A stretch of 64,000 nucleotides of DNA, taken from Gaiellasilicea sp963811885. GTDB lineage: Bacteria > Actinomycetota > Thermoleophilia > Gaiellales > Gaiellaceae. Location of the stretch: assembly GCA_963811885.1 (NCBI GenBank), contig CAWETB010000002.1, positions 62,001 through 126,000 of the forward strand, in the 5' to 3' direction. Position 1 is the stretch's first letter; each line of letters starts with the position of its first letter. The notes below the pieces were generated by a model. The model saw nothing but the letters and a program-made list of their open reading frames with translations, made no database searches and was not told where the DNA came from. A program made the translations under genes and the position numbers. Shown here in pieces: positions 1-8,826 of the stretch.

Positions 1-605
1 GCATAGAGGAGCGCGGTCGCGACGAGGGCGGCGTAGAGGCCGAGCAACGCTCGACGGCTGAAGGGCAGCCGGGCGAAGCCGACGGCCAGCAGCCCGAACG
101 GCAGCACGAACGCGGCGAGGAAGATCGCGCCCTGGCGGAGATCGTCCGTCCAGAGCAGGGCCAGCCCGGTCCAGCCGACAACCGCGGCCAACGGCCACGC
201 GAGCGGGCCGAGCTCGCGGGCACGGTCGTCCCCCCGGAGCAGCTGCCAGGCGAGGGCGAGCGCGAGCGCGCCGATCACCGCATACATCGGGAAGAGGAGA
301 TTCGCAGTCTGGTCGCCGATGTCGAACGGGATCCGGATCGGGATGCAGGCCAGCGTCGCGAAGGCGAGCACCCAGGGATGCCGCAGGAGCAGCCAGGCGC
401 CCGCCGCCGCTGCGACGAGACCGCCGGCCGACGCCACGAGCAGCGTCCCGGTGCGCCCGTCGGGCGCGAGGTAGACGCCGAGCGCGCCCAGGCCCACCGC
501 CCAGGCGACGAGCCCCGCGAGGCGGAGCTCGCGGCGCGTCGCGACGAACAGGAGCGCGAGACCGAGACAGCCGAGCGGGCCGGCGAGGCGGGCGAGCTCG
601 GTCAG
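1..605 (-). CDS. O-antigen ligase-like membrane protein, cut by the window edge
   Basis: About 200 residues read without a stop to the left edge, so the C-terminal part lies outside the window. The visible part is very hydrophobic with at least six membrane segments separated by short loops containing ACIPIRIPFDIG and LGPLAWPL, the pattern of O-antigen ligase/Wzy-type polymerases of actinobacteria; that family call is inference. No ATG, GTG or TTG start is suitably placed. The best candidate is CTG at 605, which overlaps the stop of the upstream gene as CTGA. It is downstream of, and probably co-transcribed with, the Ig-like envelope protein, fitting a polysaccharide or envelope role. Confidence 0.55.
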   Translation of the reverse strand, partial: MTELARLAGPLGCLGLALLFVATRRELRLAGLVAWAVGLGALGVYLAPDGRTGTLLVASAGGLVAAAAGAWLLLRHPWVLAFATLACIPIRIPFDIGDQTANLLFPMYAVIGALALALAWQLLRGDDRARELGPLAWPLAAVVGWTGLALLWTDDLRQGAIFLAAFVLPFGLLAVGFARLPFSRRALLGLYAALVATALLY

Positions 606-1534
606 CGCAACGGCTCCCGGACGAACACGGCGGCGCGCGCCGTGTGCCCGTTGGCGGAGACCGTCAGCGTGAAGCGGCCCTTCTGCAGCGGCGCCAGGAG
701 CCGGAGCGTGCCCGGTCGCGCGAAGCCGCTGCGGCCGCCGAGCGTCCAGCGGACCCGAACCGCGTCGGAGGAGACGCGAACGGCGAAGGGCGCGCCTGCG
801 GCGGCGGTGATGCGGTCGCGGCCGAGCGCGACGTAGCGAACCGCGATCGGGACCGCCGGCGTCCGGGCCGACCTGTTCCCCGCCTGGTCGAAGGCGAGCA
901 GCTGGATCGCGTAGACGCCCTGCCGCACGGGTCGTCCACGCACCTTCCCGTTCCAGACGATCGTCTCCTCCGTGCGCGGAAAGCGCGTCAGCGCGCGCCG
1001 CTTGCCGTTGACGAAGAGCACGCCGCGGCCGTCCTCGCTCAACCGGTAGTGGACCGTGAGCTTGTCGCTCCGCCGGTCGCCGTCGGGCGAGATCACGCGG
1101 GGGCGCACCGTCACGTCCTGGATCACCGGCGGCGTCACGTCGATCCGGATCGGGTTCGGCAGCGTGATCGTCTGGTGCTCGCTGCGCACGTGGATCCGCG
1201 GCCTGTAGTCGCCCTCCGGCAGGATCCGGCCGGCGTCGTCGCGGCCGTCCCAGCGGATCACGACCGGCCCCTTCGGATAGCGCTTCCCCCGCTCGATCGT
1301 CCGCACGACCTCGCCGCCGTCGACGATCGAGATGTCGAGCCGGTCGGCCTTGCGCAGCTTGAAGGCGATCCGCGCCGTCTGCTTCGGGCAGTCGCAGACG
1401 GGCGAGAACACGGGCTGCACGCGCGTGCCGAAGATCGGGCTCTTCTGCAGTTTCAGTCCCTGGGTGAGCGCGAACGCCGCGGCGGTGGCCGCGAGCAGGG
1501 CGACCACCAGCACCGTCGAGGCGATACGAGCCAC
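602..1534 (-). CDS. Membrane-anchored protein with FlgD-like Ig domains
   Basis: This 310-residue protein starts with GTG and has one N-terminal membrane segment or signal anchor (about residues 4-22) followed by an exported part. Residues 55-112 resemble the FlgD-type Ig repeat (VIRWDGRDDAGRILPEGDY), and residues 118-230 form a second Ig-like module opening with SPDGDRRSD and ending in AFDQAGNRS. A CDC pair near residue 48 could bind a metal or form a disulfide. Such proteins usually occur at the cell surface; no enzyme motif is visible. A TAGAAT box lies 9 bases before the start. Confidence 0.7.
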   Translation of the reverse strand: MARIASTVLVVALLAATAAAFALTQGLKLQKSPIFGTRVQPVFSPVCDCPKQTARIAFKLRKADRLDISIVDGGEVVRTIERGKRYPKGPVVIRWDGRDDAGRILPEGDYRPRIHVRSEHQTITLPNPIRIDVTPPVIQDVTVRPRVISPDGDRRSDKLTVHYRLSEDGRGVLFVNGKRRALTRFPRTEETIVWNGKVRGRPVRQGVYAIQLLAFDQAGNRSARTPAVPIAVRYVALGRDRITAAAGAPFAVRVSSDAVRVRWTLGGRSGFARPGTLRLLAPLQKGRFTLTVSANGHTARAAVFVREPLR

Positions 1535-1580
1535 TGGCGGGGGATTCTAGTTTTCGCGGCGTGGCGGGCCGTCCAGTGGC

Positions 1581-1586
1581 TACGCT
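1581..1586 (+). promoter_or_regulatory. Leaderless-type -10 box TACGCT
   Basis: TACGCT lies 6 bases before the ATG at 1593, which has no ribosome binding site. This spacing places the transcript start at the start codon. Confidence 0.55.
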
Positions 1587-1592
1587 CGGACG

Positions 1593-2088
1593 ATGGAGCG
1601 CGCGGCCGATCCATACGTCGACACGTCGGTGGTCGACGCCCGCGCGCCGCGCTTCAACCAGGCGACGATCGGGATCCTCGCGCTCGTCGCGGTCACCGTC
1701 GGCCCGTGGTGGCTGCTCGCCGTGCTCGCGCTGCAGCTCGTCATCGGGCTGACGTTCGGCCGCCGCTGGTGTCTCCCGTGCTTCGCCTACTTCGAGCTCG
1801 TCCAGCCACGGCTGGGCGAAGGGCCGCTCGAGGACGCGCGGCCGCCCCGGGCCGCGAACATCGTCGGGGCCGTCGTCCTGTCCGCGGCCAGCCTCGCCTT
1901 CGCAGCCGGCTTCGAGACGGCCGGAACTGCGCTCGGCGGCACTCGTCGCCGCACTGGCGCTCCTGGCGGCAGCGACCGGCTTCTGCGTCGGCTGCGAGGC
2001 GTACAAGCTCGGCTACCGCCTCACGGGCCGGCAGTTCGTCTCCTGCCCGCTGCCGCCACAGCCGGCGCCGAGCGCGCGCTCGCTGTAG
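1593..2088 (+). CDS. DUF4395 membrane protein (one frameshift)
   Basis: The first 110 residues give two membrane segments and the DUF4395 signature around FGRRWCLPCFAYFELV. The conserved ending (ATGFCVGCEAYKLGYRL) continues in the next frame and stops with TAG at 2086-2088, so a single-base indel lies near 1920-1930. The two CxxC pairs, CLPC and CVGC, are typical of the family. Its function is unknown; it is often near sulfur or thioredoxin genes, and here it precedes the sulfate genes. It converges with the sulfate-binding protein gene, 3 bases apart. Confidence 0.75.
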
Positions 2089-2091
2089 CCG

Positions 2092-3103
2092 TTACTCGGT
2101 CGGCTGACCGAGCTCCCGCTGCACGTCGGCCATGAAGCCGTCCTCGCGGTCGAAGAACTCCTTCTGGACGGTGTCCCAGCCGCCGACGTCGGCGATCGTG
2201 AAGAGCCCCGGCGGCGTCGGGAAGTCGAACGTGTCGAGCACGGACTTCGACGACCGGGCGGTAGCCCTCGTCGCCGAAGACCTTCTGCGCCTCGTCGGTG
2301 ACGAGGAAGTCGAGGAAGCCCTTGGCCGCACCGTTGGCGTCCTCGGTGATCGCGGCCGGGTTCTCGATCAGGATCGTCTGGTCGGGGACGACGTACTCGA
2401 GCGGCTGGCCCTGGCGCTGCGCGAAGATCGCCTCGTTCTCGTAGCCGAGGAGGACGTCGCCCTTGCCCGACGCGAACGTCGTCAGCGACTCGCGGGCGCT
2501 CTTGTCCTGGACGACGACGTTCGCGAACAGCGCCTTCAGATAGTCGCGCGCCTGCTCGGGCGTCTTGCCCTGCTCGAGCTGGGCGCCGTAGCCGGCCATC
2601 ACGTTCCAGCGGGCGCCGCCCGACGTGAACGGGTTCGGCGTCAGGACCTCGACGCCGTCCTTCGTCAGGTCGTCCCAGGTCTTGATCCCCTTCGGGTTGC
2701 CCTTGCGGACCATGAAGACGACGACGGAGTCGGTGACCATGCCCTTGTGCTCGCCTGCGTTCCAGTCCTTCGCGACGACGCCGGACTCGACCAGGCGCGT
2801 CATGTCGGGCTCGAGCGAGAACGCGACGACGTCGGCGCGCAGGCCCGCCTCGACGGCGCGGCTCTGCTCGCCGGAGGCGCCGTAGGACTGCTGGAAGGAG
2901 ACGCCCTCGCCCGCGCCGCCGCGGTAGAGGTCGATCAGCTTCGCGTACGCCTCGCGCGGGGTCGAGTAGGCGACGAGGCGGATGTTGCCGCCCTCGGCGC
3001 CCGTCGGCGCCGAGCCCTCGGTGGACGAGCCGCCGCACCCCGCGAGAGCGAGGACGGCGAGGACGGCTGCGCCGGCGATCGTGCGTGTCATGGTCATCTC
3101 CAC
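2092..3103 (-). CDS. sbp: Sulfate/thiosulfate ABC transporter substrate-binding lipoprotein (one frameshift)
   Basis: An N-terminal lipoprotein signal with lipobox LAGC is followed by a periplasmic-binding fold with the sulfate-binding family signatures QSYGASGEQSRAVEAG, NPFTSGGARWNVMAGYG and GDVLLGYENEAI. The true C-terminus (GGWDTVQKEFFDREDGF, ending LGQPTE) is in the next frame, giving an indel near 2245. Starts possible are GTG 3103, ATG 3097 and ATG 3091; ATG 3091 is best supported by GGAG six bases upstream. It is divergent from cysH-cysD-cysN and should deliver sulfate for that pathway. The permease and ATPase genes are not in the window. Confidence 0.85.
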
Positions 3104-3179
3104 TAACTCCGTAGACTTTATAGCTGGGATTAGTAGCAGTTATGAACAAGCCGTCCGCGCTGGTACCATCCGAGCCGCG

Positions 3180-3860
3180 ATGACGACCACCTCCCACGAC
3201 GACGTCGCCGCTCTCGCCGCGCGCTCCGAAGAGCTCTCCGCGCAGGAGCTGGTCGCCGCGATGGTCGAGCGCTTCGGCGACCGCGTCTCGCTCGCCTGCT
3301 CCTTCCAGAAGGAGGAGACCGTGCTGCTCGACATGCTCTTCGGCGTCGAGCCGAAGGCGCGCGTCTTCGCGATCGACACCCACTACCTCTTCCCGGAGAC
3401 GTACGAGCTCTGGCGCGAGGTCGAGCGGCGGTACGACACGAAGATCGAGGTGTTCGAAGGCCCGAGCGCCGAGGAGCTGACGGCGACGCACGGCGAGAAG
3501 CTCTGGGAGCGCAAGCCCGACCTCTACCTCGCCGTCGCCAAGGTCGAGCCGCTCGTCCGCGCGCTCGGAGACCTCGACTGCTGGATCACCGGCGTCCGCC
3601 GCGACCAGTCGCCGACGCGCGCAGACGCGCCGAAGCTCGGCTGGGACGCTGCGCACGAGCTGTGGAAGGCGAACCCGCTCGCCGACTGGAGCGACGACGA
3701 CTGCTGGGCCTACATCCGGGAGCGCGGGCTCCCCTACAACGCGTTGCACGACCGCGGCTACGCGTCCATCGGCGACACCCACTCGACGCTCCCCGGCGCC
3801 GGCCGCGAGGGCCGCTGGGCCGACAGCGACCGGACCGAGTGCGGGCTGCATACGGACTGA
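3180..3860 (+). CDS. cysH: Assimilatory PAPS-type reductase CysH
   Basis: The 226-residue protein belongs to the adenosine-phosphosulfate reductase family, which reduces activated sulfate to sulfite with thioredoxin. Visible are ACSFQKEE and FAIDTHYLFPET (PP-loop nucleotide binding), ITGVRRDQS, DWSDDDCWAYI and the catalytic tail ECGLHTD. The cysteine pairs that hold a 4Fe-4S cluster in APS reductases are absent: the loop reads SIGDTHST, as in enterobacterial PAPS reductase. This predicts PAPS as substrate. It is the first gene of cysHDN; its stop TGA shares one base with the cysD ATG. A TACCAT box lies upstream of the start. Confidence 0.93.
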   Translation: MTTTSHDDVAALAARSEELSAQELVAAMVERFGDRVSLACSFQKEETVLLDMLFGVEPKARVFAIDTHYLFPETYELWREVERRYDTKIEVFEGPSAEELTATHGEKLWERKPDLYLAVAKVEPLVRALGDLDCWITGVRRDQSPTRADAPKLGWDAAHELWKANPLADWSDDDCWAYIRERGLPYNALHDRGYASIGDTHSTLPGAGREGRWADSDRTECGLHTD

Positions 3861-4774
3861 TGCAGCAGGAGCTCGTCCATCTCTCCCACCTCGACGAGCT
3901 CGAGGCGGAGGCGGTTCACATCATGCGCGAGCTCGCCGCCGAGCTCGAGCGCCCCGTCCTCCTCTTCTCCGGCGGCAAGGACTCGATCGTGCTCCTGCGG
4001 CTCGCCGAGAAGGCGTTCCGCCCCGGCAAGTTCCCCTTCCCGGTCATGCACGTCGACACGGGCCACAACTTCCCCGAGGTGATCGAGTACCGCGACCGCC
4101 GCGTCGCCGAGCTCGGCGAGACGCTGCTCGTCGCCTCGGTGCAGGAGTCGATCGACAAGGGCCGTGTCGTCGAGGAGACCGGACCGCGCGCCTCGCGGAA
4201 CCAGCTCCAGACGACGACGCTGCTCGACGCGATCGAGGAGCACCGCTTCGACGCCGCGATCGGCGGCGCCCGCCGCGACGAGGAGCGCGCCCGCGCGAAG
4301 GAGCGGATCTTCAGCTTCCGCGACGACTTCGGCCAGTGGAACCCGCGCGCGCAGCGGCCCGAGCTCTGGAACCTCTACAACGCGCGCGTCCGCCGCGGCG
4401 AGCACGTTCGCGTCTTCCCGATCTCGAACTGGACCGAGCTCGACGTGTGGCAGTACGTCGCGCGCGAGCAGCTGGAGCTGCCGTCGATCTACTTCGCCCA
4501 CGAGCGCGAGGTCTTCAAGCGCGACGGGATGCTCTACGCGGTCAGCGACGTCGTCGAGCGGATGGAGGGTGAGGATCCGTTCTCGGCCTCGGTCCGCTTC
4601 CGCACGGTCGGCGACATGAGCTGCACCGGCGCGGTCGCGTCGGACGCGAAGACGCTCGAGCAGGTCGTGACGGAGATCGCGGCGACGCGCATCACCGAGC
4701 GCGGCGAGACCCGCGCCGACGACCGCGCCAGCGAGGCGGCGATGGAGGACAGGAAGCGCGTTGGCTACTTCTGA
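3860..4774 (+). CDS. cysD: Sulfate adenylyltransferase subunit 2 (CysD)
   Basis: The 304-residue subunit makes adenosine phosphosulfate from ATP and sulfate together with CysN. The PP-loop LLFSGGKDSIVLLRL is at residues 32-46, followed by HVDTGHNFPEVIEYRD, GGARRDEERARAKER and the C-terminal FRTVGDMSCTGAV and DRKRVGYF signatures of full-length CysD. Its ATG overlaps the cysH stop (TGATG), and its last 14 bases overlap the cysN start. Confidence 0.97.
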   Translation: MQQELVHLSHLDELEAEAVHIMRELAAELERPVLLFSGGKDSIVLLRLAEKAFRPGKFPFPVMHVDTGHNFPEVIEYRDRRVAELGETLLVASVQESIDKGRVVEETGPRASRNQLQTTTLLDAIEEHRFDAAIGGARRDEERARAKERIFSFRDDFGQWNPRAQRPELWNLYNARVRRGEHVRVFPISNWTELDVWQYVAREQLELPSIYFAHEREVFKRDGMLYAVSDVVERMEGEDPFSASVRFRTVGDMSCTGAVASDAKTLEQVVTEIAATRITERGETRADDRASEAAMEDRKRVGYF

Positions 4775-6041
4775 GCAACTGCTGGCGACCGAGCTGGTCC
4801 GCCTCGTCACGGCGGGCTCGGTCGACGACGGCAAGTCGACCCTGATCGGCCGGCTCCTCTACGACACGAAGCAGATCCTCGCCGACCAGCTCGAGCACAT
4901 CGAGGAGACGTCGAAGCGCCGCGGCGACGGCTACGTCAACCTCGCCCTGCTCACCGACGGCCTCCGGGCCGAGCGCGAGCAGGGGATCACGATCGACGTC
5001 GCCTACCGCTCGTTCGTGACGCCTCGCCGCCGCTTCCAGCTCGCCGACGCCCCCGGCCACGTCCAGTACACGCGCAACATGGTCACCGGCGCATCGACCG
5101 CGGACGTCGCGATCATCCTCGTCGACGCGCGCAAGGGCGTGATCGAGCAGACGCGCCGCCACTCGTACATCGCGGCGATCCTCGGCACCCCGCACGTCGT
5201 CGTCGCCGTGAACAAGATGGATCTCGCCGAGTTCTCGGAGGAGCGCTTCCGCGAGATCGAGCAGGAGCTGCGCGACACGAGCGAGCGGCTCGGTCTCCGC
5301 GACGTCCAGGTGATCCCGATGTCGGCGCTTCGCGGCGACAACGTCGTCGAGCGCGGCGAGGGGATGCCCTGGTACGACGGGCCGACGCTGCTCGAGCACC
5401 TCGAGACGGTCGAGATCGCCGGCGACCGCGACCTCGATCACCGGCGCTTCCCCGTCCAGTGGGTGATCCGCCCGATCTCCGACGAGCACCACGACTACCG
5501 CGGCTACGCGGGCCAGGTCGCCGGCGGCGTCTGGCAGGCCGGCGACGACGTGGTCGTGCTCCCGTCCGGCCGCCGCTCCTCGGTCGCCTCGGTCGAGACG
5601 GCCGACGCGCCGCTCGACGTGGCCATTCCGGGCCAGTCGATCACCGTGCGGCTCGCGGACGACGTCGACGTCTCCCGCGGCGACATGCTCGCCGACCCCG
5701 AGCAGGCGCCGACGGTCGCGCGCGAGCTCGAGGCGACGGTCTGCTGGATGGCCGAGAAGCCGCTCGAGCCGCGCGCGAAGCTCGCGATCAAGCACACGAC
5801 GCGCACCGTGCGCGCGATCGTCGACGAGCTCGTCTCGGTCGTCGACATCCACACGCTCGAGGACCAGCCCGGCCCGGAGCGGCTGGAGCTGAACGACATC
5901 GCCCGCGTCCGGCTGCGGCTCTCCGAGCCGCTCGCGGTCGACGCCTACGCGGACAACCGCGCCACGGGCGCCTTCATCCTGATCGACGAGTCGACGAACG
6001 ACACGGTCGCCGCCGGGATGATCATGTCCGCGGCCTCCTGA
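4761..6041 (+). CDS. cysN: Sulfate adenylyltransferase GTPase subunit 1 (CysN)
   Basis: This EF-Tu-like GTPase of 426 residues activates CysD. It shows the P-loop GSVDDGKSTLIGRLL at residues 19-33, DAPGHVQYTRNMVTGAST (G3) and VNKMDLAEFS (G4), then beta-barrel domains with FPVQWVIRP. It starts with TTG inside the end of cysD. There is no C-terminal APS kinase domain, unlike the CysNC fusions of many actinobacteria, so the kinase needed to feed PAPS to this CysH must be encoded elsewhere. Its 3' end overlaps the opposing membrane protein gene by 20 bases. Confidence 0.96.
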   Translation: MATSEQLLATELVRLVTAGSVDDGKSTLIGRLLYDTKQILADQLEHIEETSKRRGDGYVNLALLTDGLRAEREQGITIDVAYRSFVTPRRRFQLADAPGHVQYTRNMVTGASTADVAIILVDARKGVIEQTRRHSYIAAILGTPHVVVAVNKMDLAEFSEERFREIEQELRDTSERLGLRDVQVIPMSALRGDNVVERGEGMPWYDGPTLLEHLETVEIAGDRDLDHRRFPVQWVIRPISDEHHDYRGYAGQVAGGVWQAGDDVVVLPSGRRSSVASVETADAPLDVAIPGQSITVRLADDVDVSRGDMLADPEQAPTVARELEATVCWMAEKPLEPRAKLAIKHTTRTVRAIVDELVSVVDIHTLEDQPGPERLELNDIARVRLRLSEPLAVDAYADNRATGAFILIDESTNDTVAAGMIMSAAS

Positions 6042-6848
6042 TCCGCTCGACGAAGCGGCCGAGCATGCTGCCGGCCAAGTAGGCGAGCCACCAGATCCCG
6101 GCGACGATGGCGGCGATCACCGTCGCCCAGTGGAAGCAGTCGCCCTCGTCCCCGCAGACGACCGCACGGTCGACGACCAGGCCCAGACGACGATGCCGAC
6201 TGTCGCTGTCGTCGTCACGGCGAGGGTCGGACGGCGAACGCGCCGGCGCAGTGTCTCGAAGAGGGCGACGAAGAACAGCACGACGACGGCGCCGCGAAGA
6301 ACGCGCCAGCCGTCCTGCTTGTGGGCGAAGAAGGAGGGGAGGATCTGCTCCCGGTCGTACAGCGGGCCGCCGGGCTCCGTGCGTGTCCCCTCGTACCGAC
6401 GCAGCGCGTCCCTTCGTAGGTCGACGAGTGCCGGCGAGAGGACCGGCCCCCAGTCCTCCAGCGTGCGGCCCCACGTGCCGCCGTCCTCAGGCCCGAGCAG
6501 CGCGTCGATCCGCTCCACCTGGACGAGGCCGACGAACGCAAGCGCGAGCACTGCGATCGCGATCCCGAGCCGAACGTCGCTCCGGCGTCTCAGCACGAGC
6601 GCGGCGCCCGCCAGCAGGATGCAGAGCACGCCTCCGGCAACGAAGGCCCAGAAACGGGGCGAGATCTCGACCAGGGAGAGCTGGCGCGCGATCCCCGTGC
6701 AGCGCTGCGCGTTGCCACCGCCGCCGCAGGCGGAGCCACCGAGGACGAGACCGTGCTCGCTCAGCGGCGCGAGCGCGATCACGGCCCCGAGAGCCGCCGC
6801 AACAGCGACGAACGCAACGTCCGCGAGCCGGTCGAACGTCGTGCGCAC
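6022..6848 (-). CDS. Multi-pass membrane protein of unknown function (one frameshift)
   Basis: I do not recognise the family. About six membrane segments are seen, such as VAFVAVAAALGAVIALA, FWAFVAGGVLCILLAGA and VIAAIVAGIWWLAYLAG, with a central soluble stretch containing FFAHKQDGWR. The last segment is in another frame, indicating an indel near 6165-6180. The start is taken as GTG at 6848 because TATATT lies exactly 6 bases before it, the leaderless pattern seen elsewhere in the window. Confidence 0.6.
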
Positions 6849-6854
6849 GGCCGG

Positions 6855-6860
6855 AATATA
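6855..6860 (-). promoter_or_regulatory. Leaderless-type -10 box TATATT
   Basis: TATATT on the minus strand is 6 bases before the GTG at 6848; no ribosome binding site is present there. Confidence 0.55.
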
Positions 6861-7029
6861 CGAAGAGGCCGTTCGCAGCCGAGCCGGCGCGTTACGATCC
6901 TGCCGTGGATCCGGCGACGAGATAGCGGTCCGACGCGGCGCCCGCCGCGCGTGATTGACGCAGGGCCGAGGCCGCTCCGACGCGGCCTCGGATGCTGCGC
7001 GCAACCGCTACGACTTGGAGGTACACGGA

Positions 7030-7494
7030 ATGACTCGCCAGAACCTGTTCTCCGACGCCTGGGACGGAGACGACGAAGAAGCTCGCACCCGGCATCGAAT
7101 CTTTTGGCGGCCGGACGACGCCAAGATGGGAGCAACGTTGTACGAGCTGGCCCCCAACGCGCCTGACCCGCGGCTGCATATGCACTTCGGGGCCGAAGAG
7201 ATGTTCTTCGTCCTCAGCGGTCGTCCCGTCTTCCGGAACCAGGACGGCGAAGAGGAGCTGGCTCCGGGCGACTTCGTCTTCTGCCCCGAGGGACGTGCCG
7301 GGCTCCACGCGTTCAGCAACCCGACCGCAGAACCAGCTCGGATCCTCGCGATCAGTGCCGGGAGCTTCCCCGACGTCGTCGCCTACCCCGAAGACGGATA
7401 CGCATGGGTGGCGACTCGCAATCCCGATCCCGAGCTACTCGCGAGAGGTGGCGACCCCGGCATCATCGCTCGCTTCGACATCCCGATCGAGTAG
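7030..7494 (+). CDS. Cupin-domain protein
   Basis: The 154-residue single-cupin protein has metal-ligand motifs LHMHFGAEEMFFVLSG (first cupin box) and PGDFVFCPEGRAGLHAFSN (second box). Its substrate cannot be told; relatives include sugar-binding and dioxygenase-like cupins. The start at 7030 is supported by GGAGGT about 7 bases upstream, one of the clearer ribosome binding sites in the window. A strong terminator follows at 7531-7558. Confidence 0.8.
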   Translation: MTRQNLFSDAWDGDDEEARTRHRIFWRPDDAKMGATLYELAPNAPDPRLHMHFGAEEMFFVLSGRPVFRNQDGEEELAPGDFVFCPEGRAGLHAFSNPTAEPARILAISAGSFPDVVAYPEDGYAWVATRNPDPELLARGGDPGIIARFDIPIE

Positions 7495-7530
7495 ATCGTT
7501 CGGCCGTTCGCCGGCCGTCGCGCGAGACGA

Positions 7531-7558
7531 CGAAGAGGCCGCGAAAGCGGCCTCTTCG
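7531..7558. terminator. Rho-independent terminator hairpin
   Basis: A 12-bp perfect stem (CGAAGAGGCCGC with its complement) closes a GAAA loop and is followed by TTT on the plus strand. It lies between the convergent cupin and AhpD-like genes and may serve both. Confidence 0.85.
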
Positions 7559-7581
7559 TTTCCGTTCATGAGCTCTCGTGG

Positions 7582-8132
7582 CTAGCGGGCCGCAGGCACG
7601 GCGGCGCCGTAGCCGTGCTCCACGAGCAGGTGTGCTCGTTCCCGGTACAGCTGCGGATCGGTGGGCTGCCAGGTATCGAGCCCGTCGACGTAGCGGTTGT
7701 ACATGCAGAAGGCTGCCGCGATGAGAACCGTGTCGTGGATCTCGATATCGGTCGCACCTTCCACCCGTGCCGCTTCGATGTCCGAGCTGGTGACGGACTT
7801 GCCATCGACGGCGACCTTGCCGGCAATGTGCAGCAGTGCGCGAAGCTTGGGCTCGATCGGCGCGTTGTCAGGGTCGCTCTTGACCTGTTCGACGAGATCG
7901 ACACCGCCGTCGAGCTGGACGGCGGCGAAGGCGCTGTGTGAGTGCTCGCAGAACACGGTCTTGTTGCGGCTGGAGACGTAGGCCGCGATCAGTTCCCGAT
8001 CGCCCCGCGACAATGAGTTGTCGGCGCGCAGCAGCTCCTCGGCGAGAGCGTTGAGATGCACTGCGGTCTCGGGCCGAAACTGCATTGCACTGCGGATCCC
8101 GGAATTCCCTCGGGCAGATCAATGTGCGGCAT
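7582..8132 (-). CDS. Carboxymuconolactone decarboxylase/AhpD-like protein (N-terminal frameshift)
   Basis: The family signature ELIAAYVSSRNKTVFCEHSH is clear, but the first cysteine of the usual CxxC peroxidase site is a threonine and only the second remains. The longest open frame begins at MQFRPETAV (8085). Family members carry an N-terminus like PHIDLPEGIPGI, which is read from ATG 8132 in a second frame behind an AGGAGGAG ribosome site. One missing base in the CCC run at 8098-8100 would join them. Relatives annotated as peroxidase-related enzymes are usually oxidative-stress proteins; without the CxxC pair catalysis is doubtful. Confidence 0.8.
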
Positions 8133-8196
8133 CGACACACTCCTCCTCGTTGTGTTCCACGCTTCGACTCAGGATAGACGGGCGCTCACAGATCCC

Positions 8197-8673
8197 TCAG
8201 CTGACCGCCTTCTTCACGAGCGCGCCGATTCGTGCCTCGTCGGCGGCGGTCAACTTCTTCAGCGCGAACGAGGTCGGCCACATGACGCCGTCGTCGAGGT
8301 TCGCCTGGTCGCTGAAGCCCAGCGTCGCGTACCTCGACTTGAACTTGTCCGCGCTCTGGAAGAAGCAGACGACCTTGCCGTCCCTGGCATAGGCGGGCAT
8401 CCCGTACCACGTTCTCGGCCACAGGTCCGGCGCGCTGGCCTTGACGATCGCATGGAGCCGCTTGGCCAGGGCGCGATCCGGTGCCGGCATCTCGGCGACC
8501 TTCGCGAGCAGGTCGCGTTCCCCGTCCGCCTTGTTCTGGCTCGCGCGCGCTTCCGCCTTCAGCTCTCGGGCGCGCTCCTTCATCGCGGCTCGTTCCGCGG
8601 CCGTGAACCCCTTGGACGCCTTGCTGGTGGCGACCGTTTTCGCGCCCTTCTTCGCGGTTTTCCGCTCAGCCAT
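8197..8673 (-). CDS. DUF1801/YdhG-like protein with basic N-terminal tail
   Basis: The C-terminal 100 residues show the DUF1801 fold signature PRTWYGMPAYARDGKVVCFF and YATLGFSDQANLDDG, a family that includes the Bacillus frataxin-like iron chaperone. The N-terminal 60 residues are lysine- and alanine-rich and may bind nucleic acid or be disordered. ATG 8673 is chosen because GGGAGGAG stands 8 bases upstream; an in-frame start at 8700 has none. Confidence 0.75.
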   Translation of the reverse strand: MAERKTAKKGAKTVATSKASKGFTAAERAAMKERARELKAEARASQNKADGERDLLAKVAEMPAPDRALAKRLHAIVKASAPDLWPRTWYGMPAYARDGKVVCFFQSADKFKSRYATLGFSDQANLDDGVMWPTSFALKKLTAADEARIGALVKKAVS

Positions 8674-8826
8674 GACGAAGCTCCTCCCTGTGTCGGGCAC
8701 GTCTCAGATCAGGAGATACTGCCAACCACTGGAGCGTCTCTCACGGTTCGACGCTCGGGCGAGCCGCGTCGCGTCCGCCCCCACTTTCGGCTGCGCACGG
8801 CTTCCTCGGGTGGCATCCTGAAGCAC

